Positions 10,745 to 19,625 of a DNA stretch of 26,716 bases are shown in pieces. Both the position numbers and the translations under genes were made by a program. This DNA is from Haplomitrium mnioides (lineage: Eukaryota > Marchantiophyta > Haplomitriopsida > Calobryales): assembly GCA_049999725.1 (NCBI GenBank), contig JBNGIS010020532.1, positions 1 to 26,716 on the forward strand, written 5' to 3'. Positions within the stretch are counted from its first letter, which is position 1. The number at the start of each line of letters is the position of its first letter. The notes beneath the pieces are model-generated. The model made no database searches, was not told where the DNA came from, and saw nothing but the letters and a program-made list of their open reading frames with translations.

Positions 10745-12060
10745 TCCAACTTTGTCAACGCTTACCCGGACGCAAAGAGGGTAAAAAGAGGCTTCATCAA
10801 ATTTGCTCTCAGTTTGAAAATTTTGAAAGTGAAGCAATGCATGTATATGGCACAATTAGTGCCTTATCCATCAACGGGGATGATGAAAGTTGCAACAACA
10901 AGTGGACCTTCAGTTGCCAAGAAAAGAAAGAAGGTTGAGCCAGCCGAGGCTCCGAAAAAGAAGGGCCAATGCCTCCATCACTAGTTGAGGAGGAGAATGC
11001 CTCGTCACCATCTCCAACTAGCTCTTCTTTGCTGGCCTTTTCATCTTCCGCTCTTAGCAGCTCAAAGGAAGAAGTTGAGCCGGAGCCAATGCGTCTAGAC
11101 TCTAACGTTAAGCACAAAGAGGCAAACACACAAAAGGCTACAGACTTTCAGGAAATAGAGCAAGTTGATCATCAGAGAGTATGTGAGGAGGACAACAACA
11201 AAATAAGGTAGTCAACAATCCATTGGTGTAGAGTTTGGGAGGAAACCATCATTATTTGATTGGAGAATTTGCACTTTACGAAACTTAGAATGAATAACTA
11301 GGGACCATTCCATATTCGGAAGTTGAATGAAGAATTTATTGAGCTTCTAGCGCAGAGAATGCTCACCAACAAGTATGTGTATTTGTTCTTTATTGTGGTT
11401 GTGGACTCAAAGTGTGGGTTGAAGGATAAGTTAGAGTTGAACATCATGAAACTTGACAAATATTGCTACAAGATTGCAGGAGGCAATCACAATACTGATG
11501 CAAGGCAACTTTTAATTACAAAATTTGGAGCAAAAATCCTATACTTTTGCTCTACAATTGCTACATCTACGTGAGGCTCACACCAATAGAAGCCCAAGTT
11601 TGTGCCATTGATGATGATTACACCCAATGCCATCAGTTGGAGATTACTTCAATTCAGAAGGTGGAGTATTGGCATCAACGTTGTATGGAGAGAGGGATGG
11701 TGTCATCCTAGAAATCGAAAAGAGAACTTGTGCCTAGAAGTCACTCCTAGAGCTCTCCACTTTGAAATGTTAGCTGGAACCACTTATCTTGAGAACTCAC
11801 TTATCTAGGAGCTACAATAGAGCATTTTTACAATGTGGGAGAAAAATCATGTGAAAGGCTAGAAGCCCAAGGCCAAAGGATCTCTTAGAATGAAGGACAT
11901 GAAGTGAACACCTTGGAGGCCCCTTCAAAGTCTTCATGACAAAATCAAAATTTCAGTTTTGAAATGGGTAGAAGCCGGATAGCTTTCAATTGAAGAAGTG
12001 TATCGAGAACTTGAGAGACATAAAGTTTTGGTGGTAATAGTCAAATGTTTTTGCTCAAAT
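10745..12060 (+). pseudogene. Copy A of the ParB-like/amino-methyltransferase gene family (5' half, decayed)
   Basis: Translated in shifting frames, this region aligns with copies B and C. DAKR and GFIKFAL near 10770-10810 match DAKRIERDFIKF of copy B. A Lys/Ser-rich segment follows (10900-11200). Then comes the ParB/sulfiredoxin-like domain: GPF, LNEEFIELLAQRML, a hydrophobic VVVD strand, and IAGGNHNTDARQLL with GGNH at 11479-11490. The linker segment TSIQKVEYWHQR is near 11650, and KMED/KWTPW-type sequence is at 11890-11930 (diverged). Stops replace Trp codons (for example TAG near 11300, where B has TGG), and at least two frameshifts are present. Similarity ends at about 12060-12090, where the chromovirus LTR stub begins. 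The methyltransferase part is therefore missing. The family role (DNA amino-methylation with a ParB-like DNA-binding or nuclease-like module) is inferred from B and C. This copy cannot be functional. Confidence 0.8.
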
Positions 12061-12089
12061 GACAAGTAGTCTTATCTCAACCATGGAAG

Positions 12090-12162
12090 TAACCCTCTAC
12101 CACTTCTTTCACTCCTCTCTATTTTCTTATAAATAGCACAACATTATGCTTGAATTATTGTA
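12090..12162 (-). mobile_element. Truncated 3' LTR of the chromovirus
   Basis: The reverse complement of this stretch matches the first 75 bp or so of the solo LTR at 13861, including TGTTGTG...AAGAAAATAGAGAGGAGTGA and GTGGTAGAGGGT. The expected TG start is changed to TA at 12162. The rest of the LTR is absent, and the sequence continues into copy A of the methyltransferase family. It lies directly downstream of the element's chromodomain and purine-rich tract. Confidence 0.8.
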
Positions 12163-12840
12163 TAATCCCTGCCTTCTAATCAATGATGTCCTTGTCATTG
12201 CACAACTTTCAAATATTTGAATAGTCTCTTGAGCATTCTCAAGGTTTGAATAAGGTTCCCAAGTAGCATCATGAAGTGGATAGCCTTTCCATAAAACCTT
12301 GCATTAAACTTGTGGATGCTGCAATTACTTGATAACTCTTTTCGCCGAAATGTGGTTCACTTCAAATTTTTCGCAATCATTAAGAACAATAGCCCAAGAA
12401 GGAAGTTGAATATGATTGAGAAAAAAAGATAGACTAGAAACAAAAGGCTTAAGTTTCCAATTGTGGAGCATCTACTATATCCACCGTCAGTGCTAAATGA
12501 ATCTGCTCACTGAGCTTGTCCACAAACACCACAATGGTAGTAGTAAACCCACGGTGCATAGCTGGAAATGAAGTGACAAGATCCAAACTTACATGTTCCC
12601 AATGAGCACTAGAAATTGGTAGTGGCTAAAGAAGTCCCGCTGGTTTGTGATTTGAAGCTTTGTTTTTTTGACTGTTTTCACGCAAATGAACAAAACCATG
12701 AACATCTCCAGACAAGTTAGGCCACCACCAAGTGCATTGAAGCAGCTCTATAGTTTTATCTACTCTAAAATACCATGAGATAGGAATATCATGCGCTTTT
12801 TGTAAACAAGCCATTCAAAGCGTATCATCTTGTGGAACTA
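12163..12840 (-). pseudogene. Chromovirus integrase zinc-binding domain, partial core and chromodomain
   Basis: On the minus strand the order is as follows. The integrase zinc-binding region has HDIPISWYF, VDKTIELLQCTWWWPNLSGD and NKASNHKPAGLL (12814-12626). A short piece of the catalytic core follows, with WEHVSLDLVTSFP and IVVFVDKLS (about 12600-12500). A chromodomain then has LWKGYPLHDATWEP (12253-12297). The last reading before the LTR is RRQG, overlapping a purine-rich tract AGAAGGCAGGGA (about 12166-12177) that probably serves as the polypurine tract. Most of the integrase core is deleted between about 12480 and 12330, and the second zinc-ligand cysteine region is altered. The chromodomain assigns the element to the chromoviruses, whose chromodomain directs integration to marked chromatin. 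Confidence 0.85.
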
Positions 12841-13860
12841 TATGATGACCTTGACAGAGGATACCATCTCAAATGGAAAAAGCCTCACTATCTTTGATGG
12901 CCAATCGTGCTCTAACAAGACTAATGAAAACATGTAGCGATAATTCCCACTAGTTTGCTCATTTCTATTGTATTCACTCAATGATTCGGCCTTTTTGTGA
13001 CAATGCATCAAGAATAGTGTGGAACCTTCCAAGCTTGCACTCTAGCTTGATATCAAAGAGTTGCAATTGATCTTCCCATTGTTGATGGTGACTTGTCATA
13101 TTTTTCAAATAGATTGTTTGTAACAATGGCTTGTGATTTGTGCCTATAAGCATAGGTCTTCCAGAAAGATCCACACTTTGGTAGCATAAACTATTGCCAA
13201 TTGCTCTTGATCTCTTGCAGAATAATTTCTCTCCACTACATTTAATTGGCCTGACATGAAGGCAATTGGATGAAGTCCATACTTAAACTCTTGTTGCAAA
13301 ACCTCTCCAATAGCAAAATTAGAAGCATCAAAATCAACTACACAACATGCTTTTAGATCATATGGTTGTAGAATAGGACAAGAAGAGACTGCATCCTTGA
13401 GTTGTTGAAATATTGCTTGTTCTTTGGCGGTCTATTGAAACTTGACCTCATTGCCTAGTAGATCTGTAAGTGGTGCAATAATATGCATATAATAATGGAT
13501 GAATCATTGATAGAAGCTTGCCAATCCATTGAAGGCTCTAATGTCCTTTGCCTCCTTTGGTGTTGGTCACTCTGTGATAGCCTTAATTTGTTTTTCTTCC
13601 ATCTTTATACCATCTTCATACACCTTGTGCCATAGGTAAGTAACCTCTTGCTTCCAAAATTTTCACTTGGATTTCTTGCAATAAAACTTCCAATTGCACA
13701 ACCTTTGCAATACTTCTTTCAGATGATCAAGATGTTTAACCTCAATTTTACTAAAAATAAGTATATCATACAAGAAGACCAAATTTGACTTATCCAACAA
13801 CCCATCCAAAATTTGATGCATTTGATCCATGAATATGACATGAGCATTAGTGAGACCAAA

Positions 13861-14268
13861 TGTAATAGTACAAACATGATGTTGTGTTATTTACAAGAAA
13901 ATAGAGAGGAGTGAAGGAAGTGGTAGAGGGTCATCTTTAGAGATGATTACTTACCTTTGAAATTACTTTTAGAGTTTTAGGGTTGAAATTAGAAGTGACT
14001 TTTAAGTGATCAATTTAGGGTTGAGGTTAGAAGTAACTTGTAAGTGAAGAAAGAGGGATGACACCCTCTTCTCTTGTATAAATAGAAAGGATTCATATCC
14101 CCACTCCTCATTTTGGAGTTCCTCTCAATTTGGTTTGGCTCTTTGGTTGCTTGGCTTTGGCTAACACTCTTGGCTTTTGTTTGCTTATTGGCCTTGAGTT
14201 GTGTAGTTCTATTAGAGTTGTCTTGAAGTTGCTACTTATTTGGAAGTTAATCTTTGAGTTCTTTTACA
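13861..14268 (+). mobile_element. Solo LTR (408 bp) with 5-bp target duplication
   Basis: The element runs TGTAATAGTAC...CTTTTACA, so its ends are TGTAA/TTACA inverted termini, and it is flanked by CCAAA at 13856-13860 and again at 14269-14273. It interrupts the RT of the chromovirus so precisely that the RT reading resumes across the duplication. Its first 75 bp match the 3' LTR stub at 12090-12162, so it belongs to the same family as its host element. A solo LTR is the normal product of recombination between two LTRs after insertion. Confidence 0.92.
14077..14085 (+). promoter_or_regulatory. TATA box of the solo LTR
   Basis: TATAAATAG sits about 215 bp into the LTR, followed by AAAGG and a pyrimidine-rich stretch expected near the transcription start. 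It fixes the orientation of the LTR as plus. Confidence 0.6.
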
Positions 14269-14755
14269 CCAAATGTAAGAGCCTTCCTCTCAAAATGCCC
14301 ATACCTCATGCAAAAAGCTGTCTTTGGCATATTGAGCTTGAAAACAATTCGCCAATAGCTAGTTCGAAGATCCAGCTTGGAAAAACTTGGGCACTATTCA
14401 ATTGATCCAATAAATCATCAATATGTGGTAAAAGATAAACATTCTTTACTGTTTGATTGTTCAAACCCCAATAATCTATACAAAGACAAAATCCACCATT
14501 TTTCTTTGGTATAAAGAATATTAGTTCTCCTCAAGAAAAAGTACTATGATGAATAAAATCCTTTTTTAAAGGATTCATCAAGGTCTTGCAAATCTCTTCC
14601 AACTCTTGTGGCAATAATTGGTATACAAGCAGATTATAATGAGTAGTTTCTAGTATCAACTCAATTAGATTAGGCATTCCATGATAATCTGGTAATCTTT
14701 TTGGCAAATCATCTAGAAACACATCTGAAAACTCCTTCAAAATATCATCAATCAT

Positions 14756-15166
14756 TGAGATCGGTATTGATTTCTCCCCCCCCCCCCCCCCCTTTTATTC
14801 AAATCCACAATAGGCTTGATCCATACAACAAAGACATGCAGCTCTTTCTCCATCAAAGCATTATGTTGAATTGATTTGAGCCTCTTCGCCAATGGTGTCG
14901 GACACCTCAAAAGAAATTGCTTTCCTTGTAAAGTAACTTCAATTTGTTGTGTTGCTTAATCAACTTAAGCGGATCAATCTTCAAGCCAAGGTAAGCCTAA
15001 AACAATGTCATGTTGTACGGGTGTAATAAGAAAATCCATAGATTCCTCATACTCTTTGCCAATCCTTAGAAGAAATGGCTTGTGTGAGTGGAACACCTCA
15101 TGTTTTTGGCCATCAGCCATAGTCACAAAATTCTCTTGATGAGCAAAGTTTTAGCTTTGATTTTCT
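14756..15166 (-). pseudogene. Chromovirus protease region, truncated
   Basis: The minus-strand reading contains FVTMADGQKHEVFHSHKPF near 15130-15070 and PVQHDIVLGLPWLED near 15020-14980. The second is the block that follows the active site in plant gypsy proteases. FLLRCPTPLAKRLKS and a linker to RT follow. The catalytic Asp motif itself is absent, because the element stops at about 15166, next to the inverted-repeat arm. A 17-base C run (14776-14792) lies in the linker, where a normal codon sequence is expected. Stops are present near 14960. Confidence 0.75.
14776..14792. repeat. Homopolymer C17
   Basis: A run of 17 C lies within the chromovirus protease-RT linker. It may be a true expansion or an assembly artefact. 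Confidence 0.9.
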
Positions 15167-15180
15167 TTGCAAAATATAAT

Positions 15181-15538
15181 GAACAGCCGCTACTTTGAAC
15201 CAAGAACCGCTATTGAGTTCCTGTTTCACTTGGCAGTCGAAATTTTTTTTTCGAAGACTTGTCATTCAAAAACATCAAATTTAAGACTAAAATCTTCTTT
15301 TCGAAAAAAAAAATTGTTTTTTATGAACAAAAAATGCATATTTTCCATTAGATTATATTTCAAATATTGTTTTTTGAAAGAAAACTTAAAAAACAAACAT
15401 TTTGGTTATTCAAATATTTTGAAAAAACTTGACACTATTGTGAATAAATTAAATTCATAAAAAAAGAAATAAAATATATATCTTTCGGTAGAAAAAAACT
15501 ACTAGAAAACGTAAATGTCCATTCAAGTAAGGACTTTA
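15181..15538 (+). repeat. Right arm of the inverted repeat
   Basis: This is the reverse complement of 1-357. It begins GAACAGCCGCTACTTTGAAC, close to where the chromovirus protease breaks off, and ends TAAGGACTTTA. It is followed almost directly by a 37-bp minisatellite. The 97-residue open frame on the plus strand is AT-rich low-complexity and is not credible as a gene. The spacer between the arms is about 14.8 kb and contains unrelated nested elements, so this is not a simple terminal-inverted-repeat transposon. Confidence 0.85.
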
Positions 15539-15544
15539 AACCTG

Positions 15545-15890
15545 ACTTTGGGCATCGTAGCCAACAAAGTCTATCCAAGCATAGACTCCAAACCAGAACC
15601 GTAAAGCCTATGCACGCATGGACTCCGAACAAGAATCCTAAATCCTCTGTGTGCTTAGACTCTGAACAAGAACAACGAAGCCATGCATGCATGGACTTTC
15701 AACTAGAATCCTAGAGCCAAAACACGCCAAGGTTCTAAATAAGAACCCTGCAGCCTATGCAAGCATAAACATTGAACAAGAACCCTTTGACCAACGGGTG
15801 AAGAGACTCTGAACAGCAACTCTACAACTTAAACGCGCGGGGAAACCGAACAATAACTACAAAGCCTTAATGCACAAAGACACTAAACAA
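15545..15890. repeat. Minisatellite, unit about 37 bp
   Basis: About nine units follow the pattern AAGCCTATGCACGCATGGACTCCGAACAAGAATCCT with variation. Successive units start near 15605, 15642 and 15679. The inner ATGCACGCATGGACT matches the core of the 24-bp minisatellite found in introns of the methyltransferase family, so the two arrays are related. It lies between the inverted-repeat arm and the 3' end of copy B. Confidence 0.8.
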
Positions 15891-15891
15891 T

Positions 15892-16140
15892 GTGCAAAGA
15901 CTCCAAATTATTCTAAGATTAGAAATTGAGTTCAAATCATTCTTGGACTATCAAATGGGTCAACCTATTCTTAGATGCAATAAAACGAATCTTGATGAAA
16001 AGACTTGTAGTAGATTGAAAGAGCAACAAGATGAAACTTTGGCAAAAAAAGATTTGGAAAAAATAAATTTTATTATTGATGCAAATTGCACAAAGATGTC
16101 CTTAGACTCTCTCCTCTTCGGGAGGAATTGTCTCATCTAA
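15892..16140 (+). CDS. Unrecognised 82-codon open frame
   Basis: This open frame encodes a Lys/Glu-rich peptide with a segment like FKSFLDYQMGQPILRC and later LKEQQDETLAKKDLEKI. I do not recognise it. Its last 39 bases overlap, in antisense, the 3' end of copy B. The remainder falls in what would be the 3' untranslated region of B. The composition is more protein-like than that of neighbouring random frames, but there is no promoter or homology that I can see. It may be a fragment of another element or chance. Confidence 0.15.
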   Translation: MQRLQIILRLEIEFKSFLDYQMGQPILRCNKTNLDEKTCSRLKEQQDETLAKKDLEKINFIIDANCTKMSLDSLLFGRNCLI

Positions 16141-16975
16141 ATCTATAGGCTGAGCATCTACAGCCGCTAGAGAATCCTGTCGAGACTTTCTAGTCCCTGA
16201 TATTACAACATAATCACCAGAACCCTCTGACGTCTATCATATTCCACGACAATGCAATTTCGCATCAGCTTAAGAGCACAGACAAGGCCTGTGCTAGACC
16301 CAGAGCAGAGATCAAGGATCCAATCTTGCTTTGTTGATAAATGGTCGATAAAAAAATTGTACAGAGCATGCGATTTCTGATAAGCATTCACATGAGCATC
16401 ATCTCCTAGATGTTTAGGCTTTGCAGAAACTGCAAGGTAGCTAAAAACACTCCGCAGAGGTTGTCGAGGAAGTCTGGTTGTAGAAGAAGCTTGCAAGTTG
16501 AAATGGCGCATGCTCCTCTTTCCTTCCTTTGTCGAGTAGCCTATCGTCCAATACTTGTACGTATGTGCGATTCTCGGACCACCTGAATGATGTATATTGC
16601 TTTTGTCCCTGCAAAAAGATAAACAACCACATCAAACATTGTAACAAAAATGCAAGAGAAATAAAAAACAAAGAAATCAAAAAAATATAAATGAAAGAAC
16701 AACTCACCATATGTCGTGATCAATTGCACAACAAACTTCAGAAAGAGCATCCTCGACGATGCCAAACTGTTGAGAAGAATGTATGATTACAAACGACCAA
16801 AACTCCAAAGTAGTTATTGCCGCAAAAGATGATATCATGTCAAAAATGTCATCTTTTGAAAACGGTTTTGAATCATCATGCTTACATTCCTTTAGGTTAT
16901 ACTCATAAGGAACATCAACAATAGCCAATGTGAAACACCTAGGTTTCACAATGCCCTTCAATTGTCGAGCGTTGG

Positions 16976-16993
16976 CCCCCCCCCCCTCCCCCC
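16976..16993. repeat. C-rich run in exon 3 of copy B
   Basis: An 11-C run, one T and six C form a G-tract on the coding strand where copy C reads GAGAGGCAAATGC. It shifts the frame and creates a glycine run. Expansion after duplication or a sequencing error are both possible. Confidence 0.85.
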
Positions 16994-17324
16994 TCGTGGA
17001 CTTGATAAAACGCCACGTTGAGACCGTCGACATAAGAAAGTAAATCTTCATCCTCATCTCTCACAACTCCTTCTGTTGTGAGAGATGCAGCACCACTTTG
17101 TTGCCATGCTTTCCACTCTTTGGCCTTCTGGTAGTGGAGAAGAAAAGCCGGAGGGTAAGAGACCAACGTCGAAGGCTGGTCTTGTTCTTTCCTTGACCCC
17201 AAATTTCTTTCTTCTCTTCGCAGCTGCTGTTAGTTTCTTTGCTAGCTGCCGCTTGAAAGTTTTGTCTCCTTGAAAAAAAATAAAAACAAAAACATTAGAA
17301 AAAAAAACATTGAAAGGTTAAAAC

Positions 17325-17400
17325 CATGCCCGCATGGACTTCGATGTCCATGCGTGCATGAACTTCCAAGTCCAAGCGCGCTTGGACATCAATGGTTTCA
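17325..17400. repeat. 24-bp palindromic minisatellite in the exon 2-3 intron of copy B
   Basis: About three units are present, such as GTCCATGCGTGCATGAACTT and AGTCCAAGCGCGCTTGGACA. The unit is nearly self-complementary. It lies in the intron 17269-17475, at the position where copy C carries its larger array. Confidence 0.8.
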
Positions 17401-19044
17401 AAAACAAAACATAAATTTATAAAAAATTAAATGCAAAGACAAATGATAAATTAAAGATCCGAAGAAAGGAATTACCAAAAGCTTCTCGAAACTCGAATAA
17501 AAAGAAGCCATCTTCAACTCTTCCGTATGAAGAGGATACTTCTCACTAGCCTCTTCCCAAGAATTGCAAAAAACCTCCGAACAAAAACTCTTCACCATTA
17601 CCGCCAAAACTTTGTGTCTCTCCGCCTCTCGAGACATTTCATCCATTGAAAGCTCTCCAGCTTCCACCCGCTTCAAAACTGATATCTTAACTTTGTCTGG
17701 AAGACCCTGAAGAGACCTCCAAGGCGTCCACTTCATGTCTTCCATCCTCAAGGATCCTTTGGCCTTAGGCTTCTAGCCTTTCAAAAGGTTATTCTCCCAT
17801 ATTGAAAAAATGCTCTGCTCCAACTCCTAGAGCTCTCCGTTTCTAAATGCTAGTTGAAACCAATTGTCTTGAGAAGTCACGGTCTTCTCAAGCGTGGACT
17901 TTGGTTTGATCTCCAAGGTTTCTAACACTAGCTCCCTTTTTAATTTTTGGGATGAAACCATCCCACTTTCAAGAAATCGTTGATGCCAATACTCGACCTT
18001 TTGAATTGAGGTCATCTCAAGCTTATACCTCTGTCATAATTGTCATCCGTTGCAAAAATTCGAGCATCTGTTGGTGTGAGGCCCACGTAGACGTAACAAT
18101 TGCAGAGCGACAAGGTGGGATTCTTTGCTCCATATTTTGTAATCAAAAGCTGCCTTGCTACAGCATTGTGATTCCCTCCAGCAATCTCGTAGCGATACTT
18201 GTCAGGGTTCTTGATGTCAAACTCTGACTTATCCTTCAGACCACACCTTGGGTCTACAACAACCATGAAGAAAGAATGCGCGTATTTGTTTATCAGCATT
18301 CTTTGCGCCAACAATTCCACAAAATCCTCGTTCAATCTCCAAATTTTGAATGGGCCCCAATTGTCCATTCTTGGCTTTGGCAAATTCAGGTTTTCTAGCC
18401 TTATTGTGATGGTTTCCTCATGGACTCTACATCGCTGGATTGCAGATTCCCTAATTTTGTTTTTATCTTCCTCAGAAGCTATCTGAGGATCAACTTACTC
18501 TCTTTCTTGAAATGTCCGCAACCCCTTGTGGGATTGCCTCTTCGATCTAGATGTAGGAGCTTGAACTGGCATGTGCTTCTTCTCTGATTTCTGCCCTGAG
18601 CTGCTTGCTGTAGGAGAAGAAGGCGTCGACCAGGTTGACTTTGCAATAGATTCAGAAGGGGTTGGCTCCTCCTCAACGACCGGTGCTGGTGCTGGTTTCT
18701 TTTTCTTCTGCACCGATTTTTTTTCTTCTGAGCCTCGCTTGATTCCGGCTCCTTTCTCTTCTTATGCGAAGAAGTCCTTGTGGCGTGTGCCGAAAATGTT
18801 GTCGCACTCGGATGCGACACAAGTTGTTGAATGTTGATGCCGTGCTTGGGCTTTAGAATTTTTATTTGAATAGAAAATTTGATGAAGTCTCTCTCGATTC
18901 GTTTTGCGTCATTATACGAATCAATGAAGTCGGCAAAAAATTGAGTGAATTGAAAAATAAGAAAGAAAAACATTTAGCATTAGATAAAATAATAACCTGA
19001 CATAAAGAAAAGCAAGAACTTAGAAAGAAATAGCGTGAATTTAA

Positions 19045-19320
19045 CATTGAAGTCCATGTGCGCATGGACTCTGAGGTCCATGCTTGCATAGACTCTCGCA
19101 TGGACTCTGACGTCTGTGCGGGCAAGGACCTCAGATTCCATGTGCGCATGGACCTCAGAGTCCAAGCGCGCAGGAACTCTGATGTCCATACGCACATGGA
19201 CTCTGAGGTTCATGCGCGCATGGACTCTCAGGTCCATGCGCGCATGGACTCTAAGATCTATCCGCAAAGGGACTCTAAGGTCCATGCGCACATGGACTTC
19301 AAAGTCTATGCTTGCATAAA
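19045..19320. repeat. 24-bp palindromic minisatellite in the exon 1-2 intron of copy B
   Basis: About eleven units of CATGGACTCTGAGGTCCATGCGCG (24 bp) with substitutions are present. Each contains a near-perfect inverted repeat around GCGCGC. Because 24 is a multiple of three, long repetitive open frames appear on both strands; these are not genes. Confidence 0.9.
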
Positions 19321-19625
19321 CATACTACGAGCTACAACTAAGTAATGAAAAATGAATAAGAAAAAATATTTTGGAACTCACCTTTCCATCTTCCCTCGAC
19401 GCTTGTAGATTAGCTGCAAATAAGTCTCTCTCCTTGTATTCTGAGAAGTCAAATCGCTTTTGGTTTGTAGAATACAACGTTATTGAATCTTGGGCCTGCA
19501 CAAGCAGCCTGATGTTTGCCTTCTTCCCTTCTCGGATCATAGTAATTTGGACTACTAGACCCAAATTAAATTTTTCACCTTCACTTGCAAAAAGGTAAAG
19601 ATGATGATCCGAGTCTCTCAAGGAA

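Larger units (their letters stand above)
12841..14755 (-). pseudogene. Chromovirus reverse transcriptase and RNase H, split by a solo LTR
   Basis: The N-terminal RT part lies at 14755-14300: EFSDVFLDDLPKRLP, GMPNLIELI, PQELEEICKTL, and then CIDYWGLNNQTVKN and LPHIDDLLDQL. The solo LTR 13861-14268 interrupts it. RT resumes with a TFGLTNA-type segment at about 13860-13840 and continues, decayed, to about 13260. RNase H follows with PMLIGTNHKPLLQTIY, HHQQWEDQLQLFDIKLECKLG and LDALSQK (13174-12974). Several stops and frameshifts are present. The polymerase YxDD motif falls in the decayed part and was not resolved. It is a dead copy of a plant Ty3/gypsy chromovirus. Confidence 0.87.
16102..19625 (-). 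pseudogene. Copy B of the ParB-like/amino-methyltransferase gene (most complete)
   Basis: Four exons are visible on the minus strand. Exon 1 (about 19625-19382) has FNLGLVVQI and RFDFSEYKERDLFAANLQA, and ends at AAAG|GTGAGT. Exon 2 (about 18955-17476) has a Lys/Pro/Ser-rich part and the ParB/sulfiredoxin-like domain with IAGGNHNAVARQLL (GGNH 18168-18179). A linker with KWTPWRSLQGLPDKVKISVL follows, and the exon ends at TTTTG|GTAATT. Exon 3 (17268-16708) holds motif IV, DVPY, at 16905-16916 and then DDIFDMISSF and EFWSFVIIHS. It ends ATATG|GTGAGT. A 99-bp intron (16707-16609, ending TTTTTGCAG) leads in phase to exon 4 (16608-16102), with YKYWTIGYSTKEGKRS, motif I DLCSGSSTG (16287-16313) and an acidic tail. 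Motif IV before motif I marks a permuted beta-class N4C/N6A methyltransferase. Frameshifts (exons 2 and 3), stops near 17826 and 17775, a G-run expansion near 16985 and a deletion after EYDRRQ make it a pseudogene. The 5' end is cut by a gypsy element. Confidence 0.85.

Noticed and set aside
14130-14405. 91-codon plus-strand open frame with hydrophobic start
   Set aside because: It crosses the border of the solo LTR (14268) into antisense RT sequence.
1-15538. A single 15.5-kb DNA transposon with 357-bp terminal inverted repeats
   Set aside because: The interior consists of unrelated retroelement fragments in mixed orientation, no transposase is present, and the matching sharp ends face inward rather than outward.
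15545-15890. CRISPR-like array
   Set aside because: The units are contiguous minisatellite repeats without unique spacers, in a eukaryotic context.
18571-18837. 88-codon plus-strand open frame
   Set aside because: It is the antisense of the lysine/proline-rich part of exon 2 of copy B, which aligns with copy A.
19058-19345. Repetitive open frames (95-103 codons) on both strands over the minisatellite
   Set aside because: The 24-bp unit is a multiple of three without stops, so open frames are automatic; they have no start context or homology.
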